Part shown: positions 22,350-33,575 of the stretch, piece after piece
How positions within the stretch are numbered: the first letter of the stretch is position 1
Layout of the letters: the number at the start of each line of letters is the position of its first letter
DNA from: Sorghum bicolor
Taxonomy: Eukaryota > Streptophyta > Magnoliopsida > Poales > Poaceae
Reading direction: 5' to 3'
NCBI RefSeq assembly: GCF_000003195.3
Contig: NC_012879.2
Span: forward strand, 35,829,596 to 35,893,595
Length of the DNA stretch: 64,000 nucleotides
Made by a program: the position numbers and the translations under genes
Notes under the pieces: generated by a model
The model's database searches: none
The model's input: the letters and a program-made list of their open reading frames with translations, nothing else
What the model was told of the DNA's origin: nothing

Positions 22350-23324
22350 TTTGGGATCGAGGTCGGCGCTGATCATCAGTGCCTTGCCGTCGGAGTTGTT
22401 GGGGTCGAGCGAGATCTTCTTGGTTCCTTCCGCCGGCTCGAAGCTGCCCGCGTGGCGCTTGGGCTCTGGAGCCTCAGCGGCCAGGGCCTTGAGCTTCGAG
22501 GCGAGCTCGCTGGAACTCTCGACTGCCTCCCCATACTCGACGCATTCGATGTCACACTCGTACGCGTGCTCGTAGGAGGAGCTGACGGTGATGACGCCCT
22601 TGGGCCCTGGCATCTTCAGCTTCAGGTACGTGTAGTTGGGAATTGCCATGAATTTGGCGTAGCCTGGGCGTCCGATGATGGCTTGGTACGTGCCTCGGAA
22701 CCCCACCACCTCAAAAGTGAGGGTCTCCTTTTTGAAATTGGCTGCTGTGCCAAAGCAGACCGGTAGGTCGATTCGACCTACCGGCAACGCCTTCTTCCCT
22801 GGTACGACGCCATGGAATCCACCGGCGCTTGGTTGGAGCTGCGTCCTGCTGATGCCGAGGAGGTCGAGGGTCTCGAGGTAGATGATGTTGAGGCTGCTGC
22901 CGCCGTCCATCAACACCTTTGAGAGCCTAGCGTTGACGATGATGGGGTCGACAATGAGCGCGTAGACGCTAGGGGCGACTACCCTGTCGGGGTGGTCGTC
23001 TCGGTCGAAGGTGATGGGGGTGCTCGACCAGCTGAGGTACTGGGGCACCGCCATCCTTGCCGCAAAAGCCTCACGGCGTTCCCTCTTGCGCTGCCTGGCG
23101 GTCAACTGCGTCGAGGGTCCACCATAGATCATGTAGCAGTCATGGACGGCAGGGAAGCCGTCGTCGTCTTTGTCGTCCCCCTTGTCGCCGCTCTTCTCTT
23201 TCTTTGGGTCGTCGCGGGCGTCCTTCTTGAACCCTAGACCGTCAAAATGCTTTTTCAGCATGCGGCAGTCCTCGAGCTTGTGGTTTGCCCCTCCCTTATG
23301 GTAAGGGCACGGCTCCTTTAGCAT
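22347..23324 (-). pseudogene. Tat-A nucleocapsid end and aspartic protease
   Basis: The frame starts with a cysteine/histidine cluster (CPYHKGGANHKLEDC) that is probably the gag zinc finger of this lineage. It continues into the retropepsin with VLMDGGSSLNIIY, where DGG replaces the usual D(S/T)G; this form is standard in Tat elements. The protease releases gag and pol products. It is one frame away from the main gag part, with the shift near 23330. TAG at 22347-22349 ends it. Confidence 0.82.
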
Positions 23325-25504
23325 CTTATCGAAGATGCCCCCTCTGGAGGGCCTCGAGGCCTTTTGTGTTCCATGGCGGCGACGAAATCGTCATCGAGGT
23401 CTTCCCGCTGGAACGGGTGTGTTTTCTTATTTTTCTTGCTCTTCTTGGGCCCTTGACTGGGGCCCTCATCCTCATCTGCGGGCGGCTTGTCTTTCCTTCC
23501 TTCATAGCTGAAGAAAGCGCCCACCACTTCTTCCCCAGCAGCGTAGTTTGCCACTACGTCCATCAGCTCGTCGACGGTCTGGGGACGATTCCGGTCTAAT
23601 TCCCACACCAAGTCTCGACTGGTGGTGCCTGAGACAAAGGCCAAGATGACGTCATGGTCGGGGATGTGCGGCAGCTCGGTGCGTTGCTTCGAGAAGCGTT
23701 GAGCGTACTCTTGAAGCGTCTCTCCTGACTTCTGCTTGCACTTGCTGAGGTCCCACGAGTTGCCGGGTCATATGTAGGTTCCTTTGAAGTTGCCCTCAAA
23801 CACCCTGACCAAATCGACCCAATCGTGGATCTGGTCGGTCGGGAGCACCTCAAGCCATCTGCGAGCGGTGTCGGAGAGGAAGAGCGGCAGCTGTCTGATG
23901 ATGGCTTGATCGTCCCCTCGAGCGCCTCCTAGCTGACAGGCTAGCCTGAAATCTGCCAGCCACAGCTCTGGCTTAGTCTCGCCGTTGTACTTTGCAATGT
24001 TGGTCGGGGGTCAGAACGGGCTGGGCAGTGGCGTGCTGCGGATCGCCCTGCTGAACACCCGTGGGCCTGGTGGCTCTGGGGCCATTCGGTCCTCATCGCT
24101 GTCGTACCTCCTGCCGCGATGGGTGCTGTAACCGCGTTCTTCCGCGTCCCCATACCGACGGCGACGATTTTCTTCAATATCACGTCGTGCGTCGTGTCGT
24201 CGTTGGTTGTCAATGGGGAGGACGAGCGTGGTCTTTTTTCCTCGAGGGGGCGGCTGCTGATAGACTGATACCTCCTTTTCGTTTTGGGCTGGCTCATCGC
24301 GCTTTTCTGTGGCCGCCCCTCGACGTCGAGAGGCCGAGCTTTCTGCTTGCTGAACTGCCGCCACCTGGAGTAGAGTCTGCACCTCGTCTCGGATGTGCCG
24401 TGCTTGGGAGTTTGAGGGCTCGGGCATGTTACGTAATAGCATTGTTGCTGCCACAACGTTCTGGCCCGCTCGAGGGAAGCGGCTGACGGGTTGTTCCGGC
24501 TCCCCGTCCCCGACGATCTGTCGGTGCACCTCTCGAGCCCTTCTGCGGACACTTCCGCCAGGCGGGTAAGGCAGGTCCTGCTCAAGGATCTGCTCGAGCA
24601 GGACGAGGCGCTCACGATCCTCATCAAGTTTTGTCTTGATCTCTCGCAGTTGCGCAAGTTGCGCGGCTCTGTCTTCTTGCGGTGGTGGGTCGACCTGTCC
24701 ATCGTTCCCAGGCGTCGTGGGGTCTTCCCTTGCTGCGGGGGCTCGACCGCCAACAGCAGCATCCTTCGTCTCGTCGGTAGTTTCTACCGCCCCGTCGATA
24801 TGATAGCATTCCCTGGTAGGGTCGTATCTATCGATCTCGGAGTCGGAGTCCGGCTCGGCGGCGTAGAAACATCCACGTCCCTCCTCCAGCAGCCGTTGCC
24901 TGAGCGAGGTGATCGTGTATTGCCCAGGGCCTAGGCGACGGAGGCCTCGTACCTGGGAGAAATCCGGTAGCTCGGACGTTGGTTGCTGTGCTCCGAGGTC
25001 GCGTGGGAGGACCATTGGTCTCTCCATGTACGTCTGGGCGTTTGGGCATATCGCCCTGGCGAGCTACGCCGCGGCATTGTCCAAACCGAACGGCAACGCT
25101 CCTCTTGGGGCGAACAGCCCATGCGGGAGTAACCGAGCGGTGGGGGAGAGCGCGCGGGGCGCGTCACCTCCTGTCATCGTACGATCCTCGTGGCGCCGAG
25201 CCATCAAACCCATGGTTTCGGCGTGTGGTGCTGTCGGCTCTTGTGTCACCTCCTGCCTGGCACGAACTGTCGGTCGTGACGAGGCAGAGGGGCGACGATG
25301 GTGCTGTCCACGCCTCTTCTTGGGCAGGGAGGCGTGGTGGCGAGGACATCTCGGGGCCCTCAACCGTGCTGGCGCAACGCGGGCTCCTCCTGGTCCTTTG
25401 ATCGAGAGCAAGATCATGTCATAGCCGGAGCCAGTAGACATGAACTCGAGACTCCCAAACCAAATCACCGTGGTGCGTGGAATCGGCGAGGCAAGAGTGG
25501 CCAT
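23318..25504 (-). pseudogene. Tat-A gag
   Basis: The gag frame starts at the ATG ending at 25504 (MATLASPIPRTTVIWF) and stays in one frame to 23318, interrupted by a TAG at 25064-25066, a TGA at 24011-24013 and a TGA at 23768-23770. The C-terminal half holds the capsid-like region with LPLFLSDTARRWLEVL and SKCKQKSGETLQEYAQRF. The N-terminal half is low-complexity, Arg/Glu-rich and predicted to be disordered or coiled. Gag builds the virus-like particle. The TGA codons fit CGA (Arg) and the TAG fits CAG (Gln) in relatives, but that is inference. Confidence 0.82.
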
Positions 25505-25529
25505 CTGGAAAGGAATGGGAAATCAGTGA

Positions 25530-25563
25530 AAAAACACGCAGGACCCCTACCTAGCGTGCCAAC
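25530..25563 (-). other. Tat-A primer binding site region
   Basis: On the minus strand, GTTGGCACGCTAGGTAGGGG follows directly after the LTR end. It is a variant of the TGGCGCGCCAGGTAGGGG-type site of Tat elements. It pairs with a tRNA 3' end to start minus-strand synthesis. The tRNA identity was not checked. Confidence 0.65.
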
Positions 25564-26611
25564 TGTCGGTGTTTTCCCCACGGGGGGTCACACCAACAAG
25601 TAAATTTGTGTGCGTGCTCCCTTTTCTAGATGGTGATGCAAAAAGACACAAAGATTTATCCTGGTCCGGGCAAGAGAAGGCCCTATGTCTAGCGGTGGGA
25701 GAGTTTGTATTATCTTGCACCTAAGTGCTTGTACAGGGGTGAATACAAGCGAGTATGAGCTGGGATGGAGTATGGAGGTTCTACTATGTATGAGTGTTGT
25801 CTTGCGTCTGTGTGTATCGCCTCCTGGGCCTCCCCTTTTATAGTTCCAAGGAGAAGGCTAGGGTACAAGTATAGGTGTCAGAGTAGGGGTCAATAGAGAT
25901 ATGGCGCGCGGACCTACTCGAGGCCTCCGTACCGGTGTGGTCTCGAGCCGTCCCGTCCTGGTAGCTTGATGATGATTACGCGTGCCCCTGTATCCTGCTC
26001 TATGCGCCGTCGTGGACTGGTTTATCTGTTGCACGCCTGTACGTCATTGCGGCAGATACGTCAGAGTAGTTGTAGTGCTGTCATTCGACGCCCAACTCTT
26101 CCCCAGGAAGGAAACGTGTCTGGTCGAGGGTCGGACGCCGTGTAGCGCCTTGCTATACAGAGCGTTGACCTTGGACGTCTCGAGGGGGTCTTGATTAGAC
26201 GTTCCAACCCTGCCTCCTGCGTCCTGACATGCTCTGGATTGTTTGGTGGGGAAGGCTGCAAAAAGAATGACGGGACGGGTGCCTGTTCCCTATCACGCTT
26301 CCCGTGACTGGCGTGTTAGGTGAGAACGCGACAGGCACATTAAATGCCCTGGTTCCCGTACGTGCGTCAGGCGGCGGGCGGCGTCCTTGTGCTCGACGCC
26401 TCCCGATTCGCTCGAGCCTGTTTCCGTATTCGACGGTAGTTGGCGCTCGAGCCCTGATCGATTCGCTCGACGTCCTTTCCGTGTTTGAGGCTGCGGTCGT
26501 CGATGACCATACGCGTGACTGGGTAGAGCGTCGAGTTGGGGGCCTCGACTTTCGTACGGGCAATCTCATTATGTACATCAGTTAGGATACCCCTTACTGA
26601 TATCCTCGACA
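25564..26611 (-). mobile_element. Tat-A 5' LTR (1048 bp)
   Basis: The minus-strand LTR starts TGTCGAGGATATCAGTAAGG at 26611 and ends AACACCGACA at 25564, next to the primer site. A TATA box (TATAAAAG) lies at 25835-25842 on the minus strand, so the transcript would start near 25805. The LTR contains CTCGAG/CGAGCG-rich patches. No partner LTR is in the window. Confidence 0.82.
25835..25842 (-). promoter_or_regulatory. TATA box of Tat-A LTR
   Basis: TATAAAAG followed by GGGGAGG reads on the minus strand in the middle of the LTR, at the usual place for an LTR core promoter. Confidence 0.55.
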
Positions 26612-27120
26612 CATTTGTTTCGATCGTCGGGTGTCTCCCCCACACTAGTTTCCTGTTATCCTTCATTCACAACTTGGTAGAGACAAAAGAGAGACAATAA
26701 AGACACAAGACATATAATAATATTTATTTAAATCATCTTCACGGAGGGCTTATTATTACAGTAACAAACTTTGAAAAAATAATCTCACTGAGAACGAAAC
26801 TAAACACCCGCCATATCAGATGCTAAGATAAATGGACCCTACTTCTTAGTGTTCTCTAAATCCTCCACCCTCTCCTTAAGAGCGGTGGAATCATGCTCTA
26901 GCCTCACAATTCTAGTATCACCATAAGGGTGATGGCTCTACTTTGAACACTTTGACTGGCTTCTAGAGAGGCTATAATAGTGCGTTGCTCAGCTAGTTCC
27001 TTCTCCAAGTCGGCCATCGTCTTACAGCGCTTCCACGGAGTCTTGGTTGTGGCTATGGCGAACTTCGGAGCTTCCTTTTGGGGGATGAATTGACCTTCGA
27101 CGGATGAGCGTGACCCCCAT
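26612..27120 (-). other. Coiled-coil coding fragment of unknown origin
   Basis: A minus-strand frame contains PQKEAPKFAIATTK, then MADLEKELAEQRTIIASLEA, and after a one-base shift LRIVRLEHDSTALKERVEDL and a stop at about 26840. Heptad spacing of Leu/Ile suggests a coiled coil. Downstream of the stop (26612-26835) the sequence is AT-rich and could be a 3' UTR. It may be a host exon fragment, or the leader and gag start of another Tat element whose LTR is 27121-27934. I do not recognise the protein. Confidence 0.4.
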
Positions 27121-27934
27121 TGTTGATGCAAAAAGGGATCTACAAACACAAAGGGCTAATACCCGATTCAAACGTTGAGGCGTGCCAGCCGATTTGACCT
27201 AGCAATGGACAAAGGAGATAACTCGAATACTTTGATCCCGACAACAGCGATGCGCCCGGATGTCATGGCTAAGAGGTACTCACGCGGAACTCGAGAATTC
27301 GCCAAGTGTTACTTGTTGAATTCTTAAGAACTCGTAAACAAAAGGAAAATATGCGAGTTGACGAAGTCGTCGAAAAGTAGATGTAAAACTCGTGTATGAT
27401 ATTGATTGATTTTTATTCTTACATTGCTACTAGGTCTATATTTATACTTTGTCCTAAAGAGTTACAACCATATACGACTAGGATTTAATTGTAAACCAAA
27501 CAGGACTCTTACATAAAGCAAACTCTAATAGATATGTAAAATAACCACCTATCTATCCTGGTGATCGGCATATCACCATTGCCATCTCAACAACTTCCGT
27601 GTCTTCCTCCATCATCATCGGCATGCTCCCTGTATCCTTTCATCATCATTGGCATACGTTTCTTCATCGGCATCGGCAATCATCAACATTGGCAATCAAT
27701 CAGCACTGATCATCAGCTACCATCAGGCTTAGCAACATCTTCCATCCATCACCCGGTCATCGAAATCACCAACATCGGCAACCAATCAGTAATGATCAGC
27801 GGCTACTGTCAAGAGCAACATCTTCCCCCCTCCAGTCATCGGCAATCTTTTTATTGGTTAGATATAACACCCCCTTAACTGTCGATCAAATTTTCAGTGA
27901 CCATCCTGTCTTGCGTCCAAAAACGGTGTCAACA
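27121..27934 (-). mobile_element. Tat-B 3' LTR (814 bp)
   Basis: It reads on the minus strand from TGTTGACACCGTTTTTGGAC at 27934 to GCATCAACA at 27121. A TATA box (TATAAATA) is at 27439-27446. The U3 part contains many short ATCGGC-type motifs, also seen in the partner LTR at 46630-47350. Confidence 0.82.
27439..27446 (-). promoter_or_regulatory. TATA box of Tat-B 3' LTR
   Basis: TATAAATA reads on the minus strand. The partner LTR has TATAAAT at the corresponding place (46961-46967). Confidence 0.5.
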
Positions 27935-27952
27935 CATGCCCCCCAATTTTGG
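27935..27952 (-). other. Tat-B polypurine tract
   Basis: On the minus strand AAAATTGGGGGGCATG ends exactly at the LTR start. It primes plus-strand synthesis and confirms that 27121-27934 is the 3' LTR. Confidence 0.75.
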
Positions 27953-28501
27953 AGTATGAAATCATTAATGCTTCAAAATTTTCTCCTGGTAATGACGACC
28001 TTTCCACAATTACTCCCTTCTGGTAATAATTAATTATCAAATCCAAACATCTTTAATGCTAACTTCCACATATTAATGAATATCTCACATCCCTTAACCA
28101 CTCGAACCAAATCTCCTAGAAACACGCTCCTCGGCAACTGTTTTGTTAGGGTTGACTGCCGATAGGACCGACCAAAAGATCGTGTATAGTGCAATATCCC
28201 CTAAAATCATGATTACTTGCTGTCAAATCACCTGTTCAAATCCTTGATTACCATGCGAACAGTTACCATATCTATCTGAACAACCTTGAATTTCACAGAT
28301 ACAACAAAGAGATAAGTCAAAAATACACCTGCTCACTTCAACCGATAAATACTTCCTTCCTCAGTACTCATTCTCTACCTTGCCATCTTCCATTCCCTAG
28401 TTCATCTCCCTAGCGGCGGCGCTGACGAAGAACTCAAGAACTCCAGCAGCAAAAGCCTTTTCCAGAATCTTCAAGTCTTCAACTCCTTCTTTTGGGAAGA
28501 A
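27953..28501. other. Non-coding interval upstream of the antisense ORF
   Basis: This AT-rich segment would be the promoter and 5' UTR of the antisense transcript. The frame of the antisense ORF is open upstream to about 28360, so translation might begin before 28502, but no in-frame ATG is obvious. I see no other feature. Confidence 0.4.
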
Positions 28502-31500
28502 ATGGCTGTCAACTTCATCGTGCCTAAGGTCAATCCATTCCCATCTCTCCTTTCTTTTACTGCAACTCTTTCCTTTCTGCAAGTATATTTACTCAGCATT
28601 TTCTTCCCATTTTTCCTGTTCTTTTCATCCCCAAACTCCAGGATCTGAGTGAAAAAATTGTTATTCCTACTAAACAACCCCACCTCCAATGCCTCAGCCC
28701 AATGGGTAATCCAGACCCCATCGATCTGATTAATGCAGAAACTAATAGGATTCCCTTTAGAGCCGAGAATTTTTCCTTAGATCTATGGAAGGATACTTTC
28801 CGATCCTGGCCAAAACCCACAAAGGGATGGAAACACTGGTTTCTGAGAGTCAGTAAGACAAACGAAGTATACTGGGGTGATCGCAAACTGGACCAATGCA
28901 TCAGGCTTTCCATTGCCGATATGGAAAAGAATGAATCAATGATGATAGCAGCCTCATTCTTCTGGTCAGATACCTTTAACACCTTCATTTTTGGTCACGG
29001 CCCAGCTTCTCCCACACTTGCCGATGTCGTTATGCTTACTGGCTTGGATATTGTAACTGTCGATGACAGCGGTATCTTCAACCACAAAACAGAGTATAAA
29101 GTAGAAACCCACAACATCAGTGGATGGTCGGGATATGTCCAGAAATATCGGCAAACTGGGATAGTTGCTCAAAGAGAGCACGCCATTTTCTTGAATATGT
29201 GGTAAGACAAATTCATCTTTTGTGGCTGATTAGTAGGACCAACCTGTGTCTACTTATCGGCAGCAGAGCGACTAGTCAACGGTAACCGATTCCCCCATAG
29301 CCGATACCTCCTGGGTTTTGTCTACCATCTCCTCCACCAGGTAGCCAAGAAACTCCTGTTAGGTGAACCCATCGGCAACCTAGAAGGTCCTTGGTGGTTT
29401 ATTAACATATGGCTCAATGCTCATATGCATAAGCGCCTTCAGGGGGACTTCTTCGCACAGCAGTTCCCACGAGACATCGCAGAAGATTATGAGCTAGCAG
29501 AGGATGAATCGGCAACACGTTCACCCCTTAATTATGGCGAAGCCATCATAGTTCTCTCTAGTACCGATGCAAACGAGAACCAGGTCGACCGATTCTTTCA
29601 AACACTGTATGACAGTTTTTCCAAATATCTGCGAGCATGCTTTCCCTATGAAGACCCAAAGTCCAGATTTCCACTCACTTTCCACCCTGTTGATGACACT
29701 CTTAACATGGACAATGATCTAATGATGGCAATCATTACCCCAAGAGCAATCCCAGTAAACAACTCCAGCAGCAGAAAGAACACCAACACAACCTACGAGT
29801 TCTACAACCCATCGGCATTAGCTCGTCAGCTGGCTTTTGGTCAGCTACCGATTAAACTTTGTTATGCCGATGTGGTTAAACTGAGGGAGGTAATAACTAG
29901 TGGACATGAGTGGATCATAATAGCTCAGCTCCAGCCAGATGCCGATATGACAAACATTGATCTATCGGCTTGGGTTCCAGCTCTCTTTATTACTCAGTCA
30001 TACAGACGGTGGTGGGTAGAATGGAAAGAACATCTTTTCAGGGTATCGGCTCACATGTACCGCAACATGATCAATCCTGAGCATGAAGTCCCTGATGATG
30101 TTGTAAGTCCCTTCGCGATACTTCAGTCCTTTTGTCAACTTTAACTTTATCGGTAACTTACCCCCTTTTATTTCAACAGGTTGACCACCTAGCACCGACA
30201 GTAAGCAGAAGTGGGATGCCGATTGACCTTCTCCCACCAGGTCCAGCCTCTCTGATCGGTCACAACACCCGAGCTTAGCAGTTCTGATGCACCAAAACAT
30301 CCGCTTCAAGAAGACCACCAAGCGATCAAAAACCTCCCCATCGGTAGCTACTGCCATGCTGGCTCAGGCCTTTAAGGCAAAATCTTCAAATTTTCCTTTT
30401 ATTATGCCGATTTTATCTCATATTCACATTATTCTTTTAGGGTGCATCGGCCATGACTGGAACATCATCGGTAACTATGTCTTGTACCAAGCATTCTGTT
30501 CTTTCAAGTTTCAACAATATTTCCCTGCTTTTATGTCTAACCGGTAGAGATTTAATCTTTGCGACAACAGATTGGCGCATTGGCAAAAACCAAAAGCGCT
30601 CGATCATCAGGAGCCGATGTCCCCCAGTCTGGTCAAGCTCCACCCAAGAGGAAAGCTCCAAAAAGCACGAAGACCCAGCTAAAGCGGCAGAAGATATCAA
30701 CATCTTCTCCACCTCATCCAGCTCCCCAGATCCAAGCAGCACCTTCACCTCCTCAACCAGTGCCCTAGCCGCAAGCAGCACCTTCTCCTCCTCAACCAGT
30801 GCCCCAGACGCAAGCAGGCTCAGCCGATGTGTTTGAACAGTTCACCAACCCAGTCGATTTGGGCACATCATGAGCTATCCCCGCTGAGCAAACAGTTGCT
30901 ACCCCTCCTTAAGGTAAAGTACCGATCACAAAATTGTTATCGATGATTTCCTTTATAAATACAATCGTCATCCATGGTATTTTTCAGTTGAAGATATTCC
31001 ATCGGTAGGCTCAGCCGATCAAACCATAGCGCAAGCTCCATCTCCACGCCAGTTACAAGAGATTTCTCTAAAACAAGTAAGTCACCTAATTCATTAGATT
31101 TTATATTATCGGTATCCTATGCGGATCAACTCACTCTCCCTTGCTTCCAAGAACAATACTCTCCTGATAGCTTATTCTCCATTGCTATCGACATTTCCGA
31201 TGACGATGGTGAAGAGGTGAGCTCTTCAATGGCACTTGGAATTACATAGGAAGAAGTCAAGTCCAAGCTAGAAGATTTCCATGCTCTATTGCAGCAGGAC
31301 ATAGCCCAGCTAGTGGACAATTCCGATCCAGCCAAAGCTATCTTCAAGGCTCTTCGCGGTCAGATTCCTGCCGATGCCGAGGAAATACTCTTTCAAGCCA
31401 CCCACCTGGAGAGCTGCCAGCTTCAATACCAGAAGGCCGTTCAACGCCTTGCCGATAGAGCCACCTACGCCCAACTTAAAGAGGAGATGTTGCAAGTGTA

Positions 31501-31846
31501 ACATGCTACCGCTGAGAAGCACAAGAGCATTAGCACTTTGCAATCCTCAGGTGTTTAGTTAAAATAGAAAATTTCTGATCTATCAGCAAAAAGAGAAGCC
31601 TTGCTTGCTGAACTCAAACAGGTGGAGGAAGCTTTGACCCAGGCTCAGTGGGAGGAGAGTCAACTGCCCAATGTGCTCAAGAATCTCTAGCAAGAAAGGG
31701 ATACTCAAGCTCGCAAGGCACTACAAATGAAGAAGAAGTTGAAGCTAGTGGAAGGTTCTGCCGATGAAGATACCCGAGAGATAGAGGAAGCCAACCAGAT
31801 TCGTCTGCGTGCAACATCAGCCATCCGAGCCGTGCTGAATCTATAA
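28502..31846 (+). pseudogene. Antisense ORF of Tat-B encoding a plant mobile domain (PMD-like) protein
   Basis: The ORF runs opposite to gag-pol. Exon 1 starts at ATG 28502 (MAVNFIVPK) and joins at 28528|28642; exon 2 runs to 30102, and the next begins at 30180. Exon 2 has the plant mobile domain signature: FRSWPKPTKGWKHWFLRVS, QCIRLSIADMEKNES, FIFGHGPASPTLADVVMLTG and, further on, RWWVEWKEHLF. In-frame TAA (29203-29205) and TGA (29233-29235) break it. Downstream is a Pro/Lys-rich linker with a duplicated block (PPQPVP) at about 30700-30815, then a C-terminal coiled coil ending ATSAIRAVLNL. PMD proteins in plant genomes act in transposon silencing. Their presence as antisense ORFs in Tat elements has been noted before; the role in the element is unknown. 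Confidence 0.75.
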
Positions 31847-31990
31847 ACTCTTCCATCGGTAGCATGAGTATCCTTCAGTCATTTGATCCAGCCGATAGGA
31901 CTGGTATCGGCACTTAAACTCTTTAAGCACGGTTTTAGATAAACTGATATTTTGTCCGCCCGATAGGATTGTTATCGGCACCTTAAACTC

Positions 31991-32535
31991 TTATGCATCA
32001 ACTCTTTCAAGAGTTTCTAAAATATAAGAATTGCTAGGGGCAGATCGACTTATCCGATAAGGACCTTCCCAATTAGGAGACTATTTTCCAAATTTTGAAC
32101 TTCTAGTCCCAATCGGTACAATTAATTTCCAAATGAAATTCCCATCGGCAAACTCCTTAGCTTTTACCCTTTTATCATACCACTTAGCCACTCTCTTCTT
32201 ATTTTCTTTATGCTAATTAAAGCTCTTAACCGATGGCCTACTAAATCATCCAACTCATCTTTCATCAGAGTAGCATAGTCATCGGTAGTTAACTGATCCT
32301 GAGAAAGCATTCGCCTAGAACCAGTTTTAATCTCCCTGGGTAGTACTACATCATGCCCATACACTAGTTGATAAGGTGACACTTTGGTTGAACCATGGCA
32401 CGCCATCTGATATGACCATAAGGCCTCATTTAACAGAGTATGCCACCGTCTAGGATTTTTCTCAATCTTTTGCTTAATGAGCTTAATAATTCCTTTGTTG
32501 GAAGCTTGAGCTTGTCCATTGGCTTGAGCATAGTC
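31991..32535 (-). pseudogene. Tat-B integrase C-terminal fragment
   Basis: On the minus strand the end of the catalytic core is readable (DYAQANGQAQASNKGII, then NPRRWHTLLNEALWSYQ and GSTKVSPYQLVYGHDVVLPR). After a one-base shift the C-terminal domain follows (NWEGPYRISRSAPSNSYIL) and a stop at 31991-31993. Homology stops at about 32535, in the middle of the motif that contains the catalytic Glu region. Everything upstream in pol is missing. The stop lies about 145 bases from the end of the antisense ORF, so the two frames converge. Confidence 0.78.
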
Positions 32536-32599
32536 TCCTACAACTAAAAAGACTAAAACTGGGACATTTCTTTGGTGCGGTTTTGGTTTTCGTCAGCCT

Positions 32600-32780
32600 G
32601 CCCGTCGGTCGTGCGTCCGCTGCGGGGTTGACTTGGAAACCCCTCCACCCCCTCCGTAATCACCTCCCCCTTTGCCACCGTGAGCACCAGCGCCCCCGAT
32701 CCCACCACGCATCACCGCCTCGCATACCAGAGCCAGCCCCCCGATCCCCTTCCTCCGTGATCTGCAAGTCCCTCGTCGCC
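32600..32780 (+). pseudogene. Captured first exon of an unidentified gene
   Basis: A GC- and CCC-rich segment ends in a consensus donor (CGTCGCCG|GTGAGTCCCC). It resembles the 5' UTR and first exon of a plant gene. Another plus-strand exon-like piece, with TTCTGCAG| before ACGTATTGTGACGCC and CACAG|GTACGG after, lies at about 33788-33845 and might belong to the same gene. I do not recognise the protein. Confidence 0.35.
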
Positions 32781-32961
32781 GGTGAGTCCCCTTCCCTTCA
32801 CTCGCCTTCTCTCCTTCTCTTCACTCGTCTTCACATGGGCGCCGTGGGGCTGGGCGCCAGCGGCGGCGGCGCGTCCCGATCTCTTCGCGTGGGCGCCGTG
32901 GGGCTGGGCGCCAGCGGCGGCGGCGGCCGCGGCGCGTCCAGATCTCCGGGCCGTGCTGGTG

Positions 32962-33575
32962 CGGGAACCGCGGCGTGGGCACGAGCAGGTCGCGGTCTTC
33001 CTGCATCTTGTTCAGCCGGTCGGGTATGGTGCCGTCGAAGAGCCGCGACGTGGGGTTCTCGGCGTAGCAGACGTAGTAGCAGCCGACGCACGCCTGCGGC
33101 AGCGCCATGCCGATGCGGGTCATCAGGTACCCAACGTAGAAGGCCAGCAGCGACACGGTGGCCGTGTAGTGCCGGTGCGTCGCGAACGCCCACGACCCCG
33201 CCAGCGCCACGCACAGCGCGCCGCTCGTCACCCCCGTCAGGAAGCACACCGAGCTGGTGATGTCCGAGTCCACCAGCGCCGCCATCCCGGGAAGCGCCTC
33301 GAACTGCCCCCACGTGCTCCGCGACGCCTGCACGAACCCACGCCCGTACGCCGCGATCTGGAAAACATTATTACACGCAGCTCCGCTCGTCAGTACGCGC
33401 AGGAGAACATGAACTCATCCTCGCCCTCCAGGAGGTTGAGCCCGCGCGCCAGGATGCGGAGCGCCTCGATGGTGGGCACGAACAGCGACCCCAGGCAGGC
33501 GCTGCCGAGGTTCTACGACAGCGCGCGCTGGAAGCTGAACTTCACGCTCGACTGCATGCCGCGCAGGTAGTAGAG
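32962..33575 (-). pseudogene. Captured fragment of a choline transporter-like (CTL) membrane protein gene
   Basis: On the minus strand an upstream exon (about 33394-33575) encodes SACLGSLFVPTIEALRILAR and LNLLEGEDEFMFSC. After a short intron with acceptor TTTTCCAG|ATCGCGG comes an exon from 33357 down to about 32962 with YVGYLMTRIGMALPQACVG, YVCYAENPTSRLFDGTIPDR and LVPTPRFP. These motifs are those of the plant CTL/DUF580 transporter family near its C-terminus. A TAG interrupts the first exon (at about 33513). Both ends are cut. GC content is far above the surroundings, as in a grass gene. A direct repeat CTTCACGCTCGACT at the left border of exon 1 suggests local rearrangement. Confidence 0.72.

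Larger units (their letters stand above)
15512..26611 (-). mobile_element. Tat-lineage Ty3/gypsy element 'Tat-A', truncated at its 3' side
   Basis: On the minus strand, from right to left, it has a 5' LTR (25564-26611), a primer site, gag, protease, RT, RNase H and integrase. A long ORF on the opposite strand (15512-18574) then occupies the space between pol and the expected 3' LTR. This layout is the known Tat (RIRE2/Grande-like) arrangement. The 3' LTR and polypurine tract are missing: the antisense ORF stops abruptly at about 15512 next to unrelated sequence. The five bases right of the LTR are CATTT. Every coding part has stops or frameshifts. Confidence 0.85.

Noticed and set aside
22119..25424. 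Long plus-strand ORFs (up to 215 codons) opposite Tat-A gag, protease and RT
   Set aside because: They are shadows of the GC-rich minus-strand gag-pol; unlike 15512-18574 they show no introns or protein-like features.
28397..28988. Minus-strand ORFs across the start of the Tat-B antisense gene
   Set aside because: They lie opposite the PMD-coding exon and have no recognisable domain, so the plus frame is preferred.
29202..29266. An intron between FLNMW and the next reading block of Tat-B's antisense ORF
   Set aside because: The GTAAGA donor-like site joins no acceptor in the correct phase, whereas reading straight through keeps the frame with two stops. I therefore call nonsense mutations, not an intron.
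32583..33570. Plus-strand ORFs of 225 and 262 codons
   Set aside because: They are the antisense of the CTL transporter fragment; the minus strand has the family motifs.
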